From contig JAEUVZ010000058.1 of NCBI GenBank assembly GCA_016786665.1, positions 1 to 64,000 on the forward strand: DNA of 64,000 bases, in the 5' to 3' direction. This document shows positions 1-9,000 of this stretch, piece after piece. Numbering within the stretch: the stretch's first letter is position 1; each line of letters starts with the position of its first letter. The DNA comes from Flavipsychrobacter sp. GTDB lineage: Bacteria; Bacteroidota; Bacteroidia; Chitinophagales; Chitinophagaceae. Made by a program: the position numbers and the translations under genes. The notes beneath the pieces were generated by a model. The model did no database searches and was not told where the DNA came from. It saw nothing but the letters and a program-made list of their open reading frames with translations.

Positions 1-2
1 CG

Positions 3-239
3 CGCTACGAATACTCGGCGGTAGACCTCAGCAGCAATTACTACCGCATCCGTAATACCTATAGTGGCGGCACCCAGGTATATGCTACTGCCGGCGCAAC
101 GCTCTACACCGGCAACCTGGCGGTGGGCGTAATGGCCAGCCTGCCCGCATGGCAACACTTTGCCGGCGGACTGGTGCAGAGCAAAACCCGCTGCGAAGTG
201 CAGCTGCAGTACCTTATTAAGAACAAAAAGAACCAGTAA
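3..239 (+). CDS. C-terminal fragment of a probable outer-membrane/envelope protein
   Basis: This is the last 78 codons of a gene that begins before the window; the frame is open from base 3 to a TAA at 237-239. The fragment is rich in Tyr, Gly, Ser and Thr with alternating polar and hydrophobic residues (e.g. YYRIRNTY, VYATAGATLYTG), as in the last strands of a beta-barrel, and ends in a Lys/Asn-rich tail. It lies 18 bp before a lipoprotein gene in a run of envelope genes that includes an MbnP-like protein, so a porin-like or transporter-type barrel is plausible. That role is inference from composition and neighbours; no family was identified. Confidence 0.6.
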   Translation, partial: RYEYSAVDLSSNYYRIRNTYSGGTQVYATAGATLYTGNLAVGVMASLPAWQHFAGGLVQSKTRCEVQLQYLIKNKKNQ

Positions 240-257
240 AACGAGAAAAAATCGGAA

Positions 258-662
258 ATGAACATTGCAAAGCAACTAGCGAAATATGGCTTAATTGTTG
301 TGGTTACAGGTATGGTATTCTCCTGCCGGAAAAAGGAACCCACCACGCCGGAACCAACGATAACGATAGATATACAGTCTACGGTAGAAGGGGCGGTGTA
401 CCAGCGGGGAGATACGGTGCAGGTAAAAGCACTGGTAAGCAGCCCTGTAGAGGTGCATGGCTACCGGTGGACCATCACCAAAGCCAACGGCACGGTGCTG
501 CACAGCAGCAGCGACCATGTACACGGGCGTGATTTCGCAATAAACGGGGTGTATGTAAATATGGTAGATACCTCTACCGCCGCTACGCTCCAAATAACAG
601 TAGAAGTGGACCATGACGGAAATCAGCAGCAGAAATCTGTTTCCTTCATGCTTCAGCAGTAA
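258..662 (+). CDS. small lipoprotein, unknown function
   Basis: A 134-residue lipoprotein. The N-terminus has a Lys, a hydrophobic core and a lipobox ending MVFSC with Cys23 as the lipidation site, followed by a charged RKKEP linker. The rest (residues about 35-134) alternates short beta-strand-like segments and contains a His-rich stretch (SSDHVHGRDF), which could ligate metal. No named family was recognised. The gene starts 18 bp after the envelope protein fragment and ends 35 bp before the MbnP-like gene, so it is probably cotranscribed with them. A metal-related periplasmic job is suggested only by the His residues and context. Confidence 0.8.
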   Translation: MNIAKQLAKYGLIVVVTGMVFSCRKKEPTTPEPTITIDIQSTVEGAVYQRGDTVQVKALVSSPVEVHGYRWTITKANGTVLHSSSDHVHGRDFAINGVYVNMVDTSTAATLQITVEVDHDGNQQQKSVSFMLQQ

Positions 663-697
663 CTTTAATAACAATAACTTTTTAAAAAATCACAGTA

Positions 698-1480
698 ATG
701 AAAAAAACGATCACGCATTTTTTATCGCTCAGTATATGCTCTGCCCTGCTACTCTCTTCCTGCCAGAAAAAGGAAGACCCTATAACGCCTGAGCCAACAC
801 CGGTAGCTGCCAGTGGAAAGGTAAAAATGGAGTTCACCAACAAGGTGGGCGCCAGTAACCTGGCACTCAACAGCCAGGCCTACATTAATCAGTCAGGCGA
901 TTCCTTTACGGTAAGTAAGTTTGATTACTACATCAGCAATATCAAATTCAACAGAGAAAACGGGGAGCAGTATACCGAACCGGAAAGCTACCACCTGCTC
1001 AAACAATCGGATGCCGCTACACTGGCTTTTGACGTATCCTCCATACCGAACGGCACTTACAAGTCGGTAACATTTATGATAGGCGTGGACAGTACCCGGA
1101 ACGTATCAGGTGCGCAAACAGGAGCGCTGGACCAGGGTAATAATATGTTCTGGAGCTGGATAACCGGGTATATCATGCTGAAAATGGAAGGCACTTCCCC
1201 ATCCTCCACAGAGCCGGGAAACTTCCTGCAATTTCATCTTGGGGGCTTTAGCGGCGCTAACAGTGTGCTGCGGACAGTGACACTTACCTTTCCTCAAGAC
1301 CTGGTAATCAACGGGAATACCAAGCACCTGCACGTAAGCGCGAACCTGCTGAGCATGTTCGGCAACCCGAACCCAATTGACTTCGCCACACTCTCCGCGA
1401 TACATATGCCAGGAGCGAATGCAAAGAAAATAGCGGACAACTACGCACAAATGTTCACCGTAACAGCAGTAGGCGACTAA
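698..1480 (+). CDS. MbnP-family lipoprotein (copper-associated)
   Basis: This 260-residue protein has a lipoprotein signal with lipobox LLSSC (Cys22) and a Pro/Glu linker. The mature part has the features I associate with the MbnP family: an opening KMEFTNKVG strand, the FDYYISNIKF segment, GVDSTRN, a GNNMFWSW stretch, an FHLGG motif and a C-terminal HMPGANA segment. MbnP proteins are known as periplasmic partners of MbnH-type di-haem enzymes that oxidise a Trp in MbnP and create a copper site; the WSW stretch is a candidate for that region. No MbnH/MauG-type haem protein lies in the window, though one could be upstream of base 1. Cotranscription with flanking lipoprotein genes is likely. Confidence 0.75.
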   Translation: MKKTITHFLSLSICSALLLSSCQKKEDPITPEPTPVAASGKVKMEFTNKVGASNLALNSQAYINQSGDSFTVSKFDYYISNIKFNRENGEQYTEPESYHLLKQSDAATLAFDVSSIPNGTYKSVTFMIGVDSTRNVSGAQTGALDQGNNMFWSWITGYIMLKMEGTSPSSTEPGNFLQFHLGGFSGANSVLRTVTLTFPQDLVINGNTKHLHVSANLLSMFGNPNPIDFATLSAIHMPGANAKKIADNYAQMFTVTAVGD

Positions 1481-1490
1481 AAGCAAAACG

Positions 1491-1808
1491 ATGCGCATAG
1501 AAAGACAACTGGAATACGTACTCACAGGGCTGGGCCTGGCGCTGGCGCTGATACTGGCACCAGCGGTGCTGCCCCTGCTGATGGCCGACTTCCCATCGCT
1601 GTGGCTGGTGGCAATAGCCTTGCTCTCGGCGGGCACCCTGTTCCTGGGGCTGCAGATGTATCTTTACACCCGCAGGCTCTGCACGGCAGAGGAACGGAAC
1701 GAACCACTAAAACAAATAAATACTAATGAAGAAGCAACTATGGATAAGCCTGTTGGCTGCGGGCATACTGGGCGTCGCCTCCTGTGGCGAAGGCACGACG
1801 GCCGGTAA
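1491..1808 (+). CDS. possible small two-helix membrane protein
   Basis: An ORF of 105 codons beginning 10 bp after the MbnP-like gene. Residues 10-32 and about 38-60 are two strongly hydrophobic stretches separated by a short MADFPS loop, fitting a small inner-membrane protein. Codon use looks like the neighbours up to about residue 78. The last 27 codons overlap the start of the next gene by 83 bp in another frame and look non-coding (Arg-rich, GRRLLWRRHDGR). Either the protein really has this tail, or an indel has moved the true stop. The gene is probable but its 3' end is uncertain. Confidence 0.5.
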   Translation: MRIERQLEYVLTGLGLALALILAPAVLPLLMADFPSLWLVAIALLSAGTLFLGLQMYLYTRRLCTAEERNEPLKQINTNEEATMDKPVGCGHTGRRLLWRRHDGR

Positions 1809-2028
1809 TACCGAAGAAGGCGACAATACCGACATGAAGCATAACAGCACCCCCAACGCCGATATAAAGGCGCAGGTGCTGGCGGGAAAAACCGACCCGA
1901 TATGCGAAATGGAAAAAGACGCGAGCTGGACCGATTACAGTGTGTATAAGGGCGACAGCGTGTGGTTTTGCGGTGAAGGCTGCAAGAAAGCCTTTGAAGC
2001 CCGGCCGGAGAAATATGTAGGCAACTAA
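1726..2028 (+). CDS. YHS-domain lipoprotein
   Basis: A 100-residue lipoprotein with lipobox GVASC (Cys20) and a Glu/Asp/Thr/Asn linker to about residue 48. Residues 55-100 form a YHS domain: DPICEM with Cys60, a Tyr-rich middle (YSVYKGDSVWFC) and the closing CGEGCKKAFEARPEKY with Cys82 and Cys86. YHS and TRASH-like domains are short Cys modules linked to metal binding, often copper, and occur in metal-transporting ATPases and metallochaperones. With the MbnP-like gene 250 bp upstream, a periplasmic metal-handling role is a reasonable inference. The start ATG lies inside the preceding ORF. Confidence 0.85.
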   Translation: MKKQLWISLLAAGILGVASCGEGTTAGNTEEGDNTDMKHNSTPNADIKAQVLAGKTDPICEMEKDASWTDYSVYKGDSVWFCGEGCKKAFEARPEKYVGN

Positions 2029-2043
2029 AAAACAACAACGTAT

Positions 2044-2442
2044 ATGAAAGCAACACGAATGCTCGCAGTGATAGCGCTGGCCGCCGGCTTACTGGCGGGC
2101 GGGTGCCAGCGGGAAGAAAAAGGCGGGAAAGGTGGCAATGCCGTGCTGAAAGTAACCCCGCAGCATCACGGCGTGGACATGAGTGACTGCGTCATTTACC
2201 TGAAGTACGCCTCGCAAACGCCACCATCGGAAACGACGGACGGCTATGATGAGAACGTGGCCTGCGTAATGGAGAACGGAAAGCCAACAGCCACCTTTAC
2301 CGGGCTGCGGAATGGCAAATACTACATATACGGATATGGGTACGACCCCGCCGTAGCTCAAAACGTAAAAGGCGGTATTCCATACGAGATAAAATCGCAG
2401 GGGACTATCCCCATTAATATTCCGGTGACGGAAGGCGACTAA
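2044..2442 (+). CDS. small lipoprotein, unknown function
   Basis: A 132-residue lipoprotein with a signal ending LLAGGC (Cys21), then a Lys/Glu/Gly linker (REEKGGKGG). The mature domain is predicted to be all beta and has the pattern of a carboxypeptidase-regulatory or transthyretin-like fold: strand AVLKVTPQHHG, a variable loop with TTDGYDENV, then ATFTGLRNGKYYIYGYGYD, which resembles the 'GL-NG-Y' signature of such domains. The family call is tentative. It follows the YHS gene by 15 bp and precedes a strong terminator, so it is the last gene of this cluster. Confidence 0.75.
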   Translation: MKATRMLAVIALAAGLLAGGCQREEKGGKGGNAVLKVTPQHHGVDMSDCVIYLKYASQTPPSETTDGYDENVACVMENGKPTATFTGLRNGKYYIYGYGYDPAVAQNVKGGIPYEIKSQGTIPINIPVTEGD

Positions 2443-2467
2443 AGCGGTATTTCGTTATTAATACAGG

Positions 2468-2497
2468 AGCCGGGCACTACAGTTGCCCGGCTTTTTG
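2468..2497 (+). terminator. Rho-independent terminator of the lipoprotein cluster
   Basis: A perfect 9-bp stem (AGCCGGGCA at 2468-2476, TGCCCGGCT at 2484-2492), a 7-nt loop and a T5 run. It lies 26 bp after the last lipoprotein stop. Confidence 0.9.
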
Positions 2498-2510
2498 TAT
2501 GCGGTACGGG

Positions 2511-2543
2511 CAAAAAAATAGCCTGCTGTAAGAAACAGCAGGC
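2511..2543 (-). terminator. minus-strand Rho-independent terminator
   Basis: An 8-bp stem (GCCTGCTG at 2521-2528, CAGCAGGC at 2536-2543). Read on the minus strand it is followed by TATTTTTTTG. It would end the transcript of the gene at 2752-3102, leaving a 3' untranslated part of about 210 nt. Confidence 0.75.
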
Positions 2544-2751
2544 GTGTCAAAACAAAAAATAAAAAACACAAACCGTGGACAAGATAAAAACAAAATCACA
2601 GAAAAGCCAGCAACAAATTAACAATCAATACTATTTAACATTTTTTTGCATTGAAAATAGTGGCATAAATGATGACCACAAGGCATAGAACAGCCATCAC
2701 CTACTCATATAGATAGATGTTAAAATTATTCAAAAACCGATATAACACGGA

Positions 2752-3102
2752 TTACCTGGCGGCTCTGTGCTCCTGCACGTCGCTGAGTACGAGGTTGTTT
2801 TTCTCCAGCCAGGTGTAGATGTCGTACTGTACCAGGTCAGTAGTGATATCCAGTGAGCGGGCGATAATGATTACATCGTAGAGGAGACCGTGGAATTCTT
2901 CCAATGCCCTGTGGGCATCGTCGCAAAGCAAGTAATGCAACAGGAACTGCTTTTTGTTTTGGAGGTCGAACGGAGCCACGGCCACACATTCTATAGGCCC
3001 TATATCCGGCATTGCCGGGTCAAAATCCCCCCCAATTAAGTTCTGCAGGTTAGCACAGAGTTGCTTTGCATCGTTCAATGCAAATGGTATGTGTTTCATC
3101 AT
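2752..3102 (-). CDS. hypothetical protein
   Basis: A protein of about 116 residues that I do not recognise. The open frame extends further upstream, but the MMKHIPFALNDAK start at 3102 is more credible than the upstream hydrophobic extension. The sequence is mainly amphipathic helix, with a His/Leu/Cys-rich middle (FLLHYLLCDDAHRAL) and no signal peptide or membrane segment in the shortened form. It looks like a small cytosolic helical protein. It stands alone between two terminators, so it is probably monocistronic. The coding direction is supported by the terminator at 2511-2543. Confidence 0.6.
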   Translation of the reverse strand: MMKHIPFALNDAKQLCANLQNLIGGDFDPAMPDIGPIECVAVAPFDLQNKKQFLLHYLLCDDAHRALEEFHGLLYDVIIIARSLDITTDLVQYDIYTWLEKNNLVLSDVQEHRAAR

Positions 3103-3326
3103 GAAAAAAGTCACTGCGAATATAAGAAAACAATAATGTACAGACAAGTATTATATGTACATTATATCCCGGTTTCCTTGTTTCTATAACGCCAACATTG
3201 GACGCTATATTATACCAAATCCTGTGCCGGATGGACTGTGTGTTTTTTACTCAAAATGCGCTGGGTGGAAGAGGCACTCCGGGCACAGTGCTGACGGTCC
3301 CCAACTTATGGTACAGGCGTTGGCCA

Positions 3327-3363
3327 ATAAAAAAGCAGAGGCTACCCGGGGGCAGCCTCTGCT
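3327..3363 (-). terminator. Rho-independent terminator of the beta-helix protein gene
   Basis: A perfect 10-bp stem (AGCAGAGGCT at 3334-3343, AGCCTCTGCT at 3354-3363). On the minus strand it is followed by a T-run (plus-strand AATAAAAAA). It lies 26 bp beyond the stop of the 3389-5920 gene. Confidence 0.9.
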
Positions 3364-3388
3364 TGCAATAATGGTACTATTCGGGATA

Positions 3389-5920
3389 CTATTGCTTTAC
3401 AAACTTCTGGATGCTGGAAGTGCCATCAGCCAGTGTTGCCTTTATCATATAGATGCCGGCAGGCAGTTCCGATACATTTACACTAATGTCGTTGGCGCCG
3501 GCTTGCACCGCTGTATTCTGCGACAGCAGCGATTTACCGGTAAGGTCTGTCACTACCAGGGAAAGTGTAGACTGAGTAGCCGCAGCCAGCACTACATTCA
3601 GGCTGCTGGTAGCGGGATTAGGATACACGGAGGTGATATCCATATCCGCAGCACCGGCATTCTTCACAGCCACTATGTCCGAATAAGTAAACAGGCCGTT
3701 CTTTTCATACATCTTCAGGCGATAGTAATTGTAGCCAGCGTTCGGCGTGTTATCGCTGAAGGCATATTGGCTGCCCATGAACTCGTTCTTGCAATTTACT
3801 TTGCCGATGGCGGAGAAGTTCCGTCCATCCGCAGAGCGGAGCACTTCAAAATGGCTCATGTTCTTTTCATCGGCCGTCTTCCAGTTCAGCTGGTTGATGC
3901 CGCCATTGTTGCGCGCGGTAAACTGCAGCAGTTCCAGGCCCAGGGGTACACTACCCAGTGAGAAGGTAGTAAAACCGGTGAGTACTACTGATAGTTCGCA
4001 TACGCGGCCATCGGGATTGATGTTGCTTACTGTACCTGCAGCATTTACCCAGTCGCCTGCCTGCGTACTATCGCGGATGATGTTCAGGCTGCCGTCGGCT
4101 TGCTGGTTGTTTTCCGCAACGGTATAAGTAAGCGATAACTCGTAATCGTAACCAGCGCCGCCGGACTCAGTAATGTCCCAATAGCTGTGTATGCTGGGTA
4201 CTACGCCAATGGCGGGAGGCGCCTGGCCGGAATAGTACTTAACGTACACATCGGTAGGTACCGTACCGGCTGTTCCCCAAACAATCTCCGCTACCTTACG
4301 GCCGGCAGAGGTATAAGATGTAGTAGTTCCCGGTGCCGGTGCGGCTGAGGCTATCGCATCCGGAGGCAGTACGCCTGTCTGTGGCGTAAACTCGCGGTCG
4401 CCTATGTCGGAAGGAATGCCCACTATGGTGCTGCGCATCAGTCCGCGGGAGTCGATAGCATAGGAAGGCAACGCAATAGAGCGGCCGTGTATGAACCAGC
4501 AATTGGCATCTGAAGAGTCTACGTAAATGTAGTTGGCATCATACTGAAACACCATGCTTCCGCTTACGGAGCCGGTATCCTGCATGGTGAGCGCCTTCCA
4601 GGAAGCCAGGTCTGGCACGGCGGCACCCAGGTAGCTGAGGTCGGCATCGGCGCTGTAATAGAGGTTGTAGTCTATGGCATTAACACCAAACGCTGCGGGG
4701 GCGCCATTGTACACGGAGTACGCCGTGCCCACGCTGGTGGACGTGTAGAAGATATTGTTCTTAACCGCGATAATTGCATTTAGTTCCACACCCTGGCCTA
4801 TGTAGAGCGCCGCTGTATGGCCGTCGCCGCTTTCCGGGTCGGCGTCCATCAGTACGGTATTGTGGTACAGCTGGAAATTACCCCCCTGTACCAGGGCTAT
4901 ACCCCAGGCGTTGTCATCCGCGGTCCACGATGTGTTGTTTCCTTCGCAACCTACGCCCCATACCTGGTTGTTGTAAATGACGATACCAGAGTTGTCGTTT
5001 GTCGTGTTCACAAAAATTCCACAAGCCCCCGCGGGAACCGTAGCATCCGTATTGGTAAGGAAGTGTATCTTATTGTTGGAGATTTGCACGTTGTCTACAG
5101 TCTGGCCAAGGTTGATACCCTTTACAGACTGCGGCACGTCTCCATATATCCCGGCTATGTCGTTGCCACGGATGATGATATCTGTGGCGTTAACTACAGA
5201 AATACCCTGGTAACCCAGGTTGGTATTGATGTCGCTGCTGCCGAAGAGGTTTTGGGTAATGCTCCAGCCATCATCGAAGCTGAAACCACCAACTATCGCG
5301 ATACCATCGCGTGTCTGCTGGAAGCTGTTACCCGTGATGGTATTGTTCATAGCAGCTGCCGTGGATGGTAACCCCAGGTTGGTGTGCGCACCGGTGAGGA
5401 TGCCATAGAAAACTTCGTCTTTATCTACACCCATGATGTTGCAATCCTGTATCACGTTGTTGCGCGCGCCATCAGTGGAACCATTACTGGTTATCCAGAT
5501 AACAGTGCTGCTGCCGCCAAGCGATGCGTTGTAGAACGTAAGATCGCGGGTAGTAGTCAGGTCGGCGGCGTAGTCGCCGTATATTTTTACATTGTCAGCG
5601 CCTTTCAGTTGTATTACCGCGGCACTCTCTCCCGTGTCTACAATGCCGGGAGCCGTAGGGCGTATCACTACGCTATCGTACAGGGCGGGGCCTACTCCAC
5701 TTCCGTTAAGAGAAGCGATACCCGTACCCTCTGTAATGCTGGCGGTGATATCGATACTGATAGAGCCCTGGTGTACACCTGTGTTGATAGCGGCAAAAGC
5801 GTTGGTAAGGTTAACATAAGAGCCCGTGAGCGTGCCGGCCGTAGCGGTCACATTTACCTGCGCCTGTGTGGCGAAGCAGCCCAACATGATGCTACTTAAT
5901 AGTAAGTATGCTTTTTTCAT
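3389..5920 (-). CDS. secreted right-handed beta-helix protein with T9SS type A sorting domain
   Basis: An 843-residue secreted protein. Residues 1-20 are a Sec signal peptide ending in ATQAQ. Residues about 60-430 are a parallel beta-helix of the pectate-lyase type: repeated Asn-rich turns (NNVIQDCNI, NNTITGNSF, NDIAGIYG, NNKIHFL, NNQVWGV). A middle region with predicted beta-sandwich character follows, then residues about 760-843 carry the T9SS signal (VYPNPATSSLNVVL ... LPAGIYMIKATLADG ... FVKQ). Such cargo is exported by Sec, moved across the outer membrane by the Por/T9SS system and usually anchored or released. The substrate of the helix, probably a carbohydrate, is unknown. It is monocistronic, with its own terminator. 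Confidence 0.9.
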   Translation of the reverse strand: MKKAYLLLSSIMLGCFATQAQVNVTATAGTLTGSYVNLTNAFAAINTGVHQGSISIDITASITEGTGIASLNGSGVGPALYDSVVIRPTAPGIVDTGESAAVIQLKGADNVKIYGDYAADLTTTRDLTFYNASLGGSSTVIWITSNGSTDGARNNVIQDCNIMGVDKDEVFYGILTGAHTNLGLPSTAAAMNNTITGNSFQQTRDGIAIVGGFSFDDGWSITQNLFGSSDINTNLGYQGISVVNATDIIIRGNDIAGIYGDVPQSVKGINLGQTVDNVQISNNKIHFLTNTDATVPAGACGIFVNTTNDNSGIVIYNNQVWGVGCEGNNTSWTADDNAWGIALVQGGNFQLYHNTVLMDADPESGDGHTAALYIGQGVELNAIIAVKNNIFYTSTSVGTAYSVYNGAPAAFGVNAIDYNLYYSADADLSYLGAAVPDLASWKALTMQDTGSVSGSMVFQYDANYIYVDSSDANCWFIHGRSIALPSYAIDSRGLMRSTIVGIPSDIGDREFTPQTGVLPPDAIASAAPAPGTTTSYTSAGRKVAEIVWGTAGTVPTDVYVKYYSGQAPPAIGVVPSIHSYWDITESGGAGYDYELSLTYTVAENNQQADGSLNIIRDSTQAGDWVNAAGTVSNINPDGRVCELSVVLTGFTTFSLGSVPLGLELLQFTARNNGGINQLNWKTADEKNMSHFEVLRSADGRNFSAIGKVNCKNEFMGSQYAFSDNTPNAGYNYYRLKMYEKNGLFTYSDIVAVKNAGAADMDITSVYPNPATSSLNVVLAAATQSTLSLVVTDLTGKSLLSQNTAVQAGANDISVNVSELPAGIYMIKATLADGTSSIQKFVKQ

Positions 5921-6029
5921 AAGTTCTGATTATCAAAATTCCCTTAAAGATAATCATTTATGTGCTTCTTTCAGAACTGAAATGGGGTAAACGGCAGATG
6001 TTTTGAGGAGAACAGTGGCGGAACCGCAC

Positions 6030-6060
6030 AAAAAAAACGCCCCGGTTTCCGGGGCGCTTT
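6030..6060 (-). terminator. Rho-independent terminator of the large repeat-protein gene
   Basis: An 8-bp G/C stem (6038-6045 with 6049-6056) with a TTT loop. Read on the minus strand it is followed by T7. It lies just past the stop at 6082. On the plus strand only a short T-run follows. Confidence 0.9.
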
Positions 6061-6081
6061 TCCTATTGGCTTATTGTTCTG

Positions 6082-9000
6082 TTATTTACTCACTACAAAG
6101 CGCATTTGCGTGGTTTGTCCATCGGCCTGTATGCGGATGATGTACATACCCGGAGCTATATCAGCAATCTTCATTTGCTTATCCAGCTTACCGTTGTTCA
6201 CCAGCGCCTGGTCTTTGTACACTACCTGGCCCACGGCGTTCACTACTTCTATAGCAGCGTCTTTGGTACCGGTCATGCCGCTGAACGTACCGCTGAGGAT
6301 AAAGGTACCGTTGTTCGGGTTCGGGAAGAGCTTCATGTCTTCCACTACTTTTCCGCCTACGGTTACGCTCAGGTTTACGATAGCGTTCCAGGTATCTGAT
6401 GAAGTATCAGGTATCGCGCACGGAGCATTGCTGGTTACCACTACAGAAAGTATATCGGTATCCACCAGGGTGCTGCTGTTGTAGGTCATAGCTGTTTCGC
6501 CCGCGAGTATCGCGCCGTTCAGGTACCATTGGTAAGATGGGTTGGTGCCTGCGTTCAGCGCGTGCGCGGTAAAGGTCATTGGCTGTCCCGCGGCATATAC
6601 CAGCGGCCAGCTGTCTATCAGTACAGATGGTATGGTATTGGGAGCCATATGTACCGCTATCTTGTTGCTGGTATCGGCAGAAGCAGTAGTACACGTAGTT
6701 GCATTCACCAGTACACAGTAGATAGTATCCAGGTCGGTGAGGTATGGAGAACCCCAGAAGCTATCAATAGCGCCTATTACCGGAACACCGTTCTTGTACC
6801 ATTGATATATCGGGCTGGTGCCGCCATCCGTGATCACCGAAGTGAAGTTGATGTTGGTACCGTAGCAAACCGTATCAGAAGGGTCAGCGGTAATGGTAAT
6901 ATTCGGCGTGAGTGATTGAATCACCGAAACGTGTACCATAGAGGTGCCGGAGTTACAACCATCGAGGGTAGTGTATACGAAGTAGTCGCCGGAGTCGGCT
7001 ACGGTAATAGCCGGCCTTACCGGGTTTTGTGTGTTAGCGGAGTAGCCGGTAGGGCCCGACCATACATAAGTAGCGCCCGCTGTAGAGTTGGTAGCTGTCA
7101 GGTTCAGGTTGGAACCAGAGCACACCGGCGTGTTAGCGCCTGCCGTTGGCGTGGTAGGTATCACGGTACCTACTACTACGTCAACGCTGTCTTTGCGTGT
7201 ACACAGGTTGGGACCGGTAGCCGTTGCCACATACCAGCCGTCATTTGCCGGAGAAGCGTTCGTAATAGTTGGATTGGGCACTATGGACAGGAACGAGTTT
7301 GGCCCGGTCCATTGGTAGGTGGTGCCACCGGTAGTGCTGCTTGCCTGCAGGGTGATGGTATTACCCATACAAACAGGTGAGTTGCTGTTTACGGTCAGGT
7401 TCGGAGCGGGGTTCACCACTACGGTAACTGTAGACGGCTGTGAGGTACAGCCCATGTTGTCGGTAATAGTTACGTTGTACGGACCAGATGCCGCTACACC
7501 CACGTTAACTATGCTTGGGTTCTGCTGGGCAGAGAAGAAGCTGTTAGGGCCGGTCCAGGTGTAGGTGCCTACGGTACCTGAAGAAGCCGTGAGCTGCAAG
7601 GTAGAGAACTGGCACAGGGGCGAGTTAGAACCTACAGTAGGTGGCGCCGGGGCGTTAGGGTCGGATAATATCACCGCTGGTACTGTATTAGTATTGCTAC
7701 ACGCTCCTACCATTACTTCTATCAGCGTATACGTACCTGCAATCAGGCCGGTAACGGTATAAGTACCCACATTGGACGAAACGATGGTACCGCCATTGGT
7801 AGGCGCACCGTTGTAGTTGTAGGTAAGCTGGTAAACGGTATTGGGCGCCAGGCCATTGATGCGGAAGCTGCCATTGGCCGCGCCACAGAAAGTAGGATTG
7901 GTATGATTGCTGGTAGTAATGTTGCCTGGGTTCGGACTAACTGTTACAGTCTGGTATGCCGTATCAATACACTGGCCACTGTTATAAATGTAGCGAATCT
8001 GGTGTGTTCCCAGTCCGGCAGTCATTGGGTTGAAAATAGTACCCGTTACACCAGGACCGGTAAAGGTACCGCCAACTGGTGTAGCCTGTAATGCAATAGA
8101 AGGATCATTCAAACACATCGCCGCTATCGGCGGGAAGTTGATCATGTCTGATTCCAATACTACAAACTCACCAGAGTCGGTAGCGGAACAACCATTACCG
8201 TTGGTGTATTCGTAATAGATAACAAATGTATCTGCGCCGATAGTAGGATTAAAGTAGTAGAGGTTGCCCGGGAATGGACCGGAAACACCAGGGCCGGAGT
8301 AATCGTTACCCGGACCAGAGCCACCAGGGATACCCATGTTCAGCAGTATAGGCTGGCCATTAGAGCAGTATGGGCCTATATAACCGCCCGGCATGCTCAC
8401 ATTGTTCGGTAACGCGTTAACGGTTACCGGTAGTGTTACCGAGTTACCGCAGCCAGTCAGCGGATCTACGTAGGTATATATAACATTGTATGTACCTGCT
8501 GTGGTGGGAGTGAACAGGCCACCCGGGGCAACAAGACCAGTATTAGAGAAGGTACCACCCGCCGGTGTTACGTAACCGGTAAGCATAAATGCCGCTGAAC
8601 CGGCACATACCGGAGGAACAGGGCCGTTGAAAGTTACCGTTGGCGGTACATCTACGTTAATATCCTGGTTGCTGGCACTGGTACATCCGTTTTGTGTCAG
8701 CGTATAGGTAATGGTACATGTTCCGTTCTGACCAGCAGGATTGAAGTTGTTACCCGTAACTGCAGTGGGACAGGTGGTACTGGTAAATACACCACCATTG
8801 GGGTCTGCGTAAGGGTCCATATTCAGCACAGGGCTGTTTTGGCAAAGGTTAGGGAACAGGTTGTTCCAAACAATAACCGGGTTGTTGAACACGGTGATAT
8901 TGATGCTCTGGCTCTGTGAACAGCCATTACCATCGGTGTAGGTATAGGTTACGGTTTGCGCACCCGCCGCAGTTGGGCAGAACAGACCGGAACTGCTAAC

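Larger units (their letters stand above)
2443..2751. other. intergenic region between convergent genes
   Basis: About 310 bp without a credible gene. It holds the plus-strand terminator at 2468-2497 and a facing minus-strand terminator at 2511-2543. The rest, about 2550-2740, is strongly A/T-rich. No RNA gene was recognised. Confidence 0.7.
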
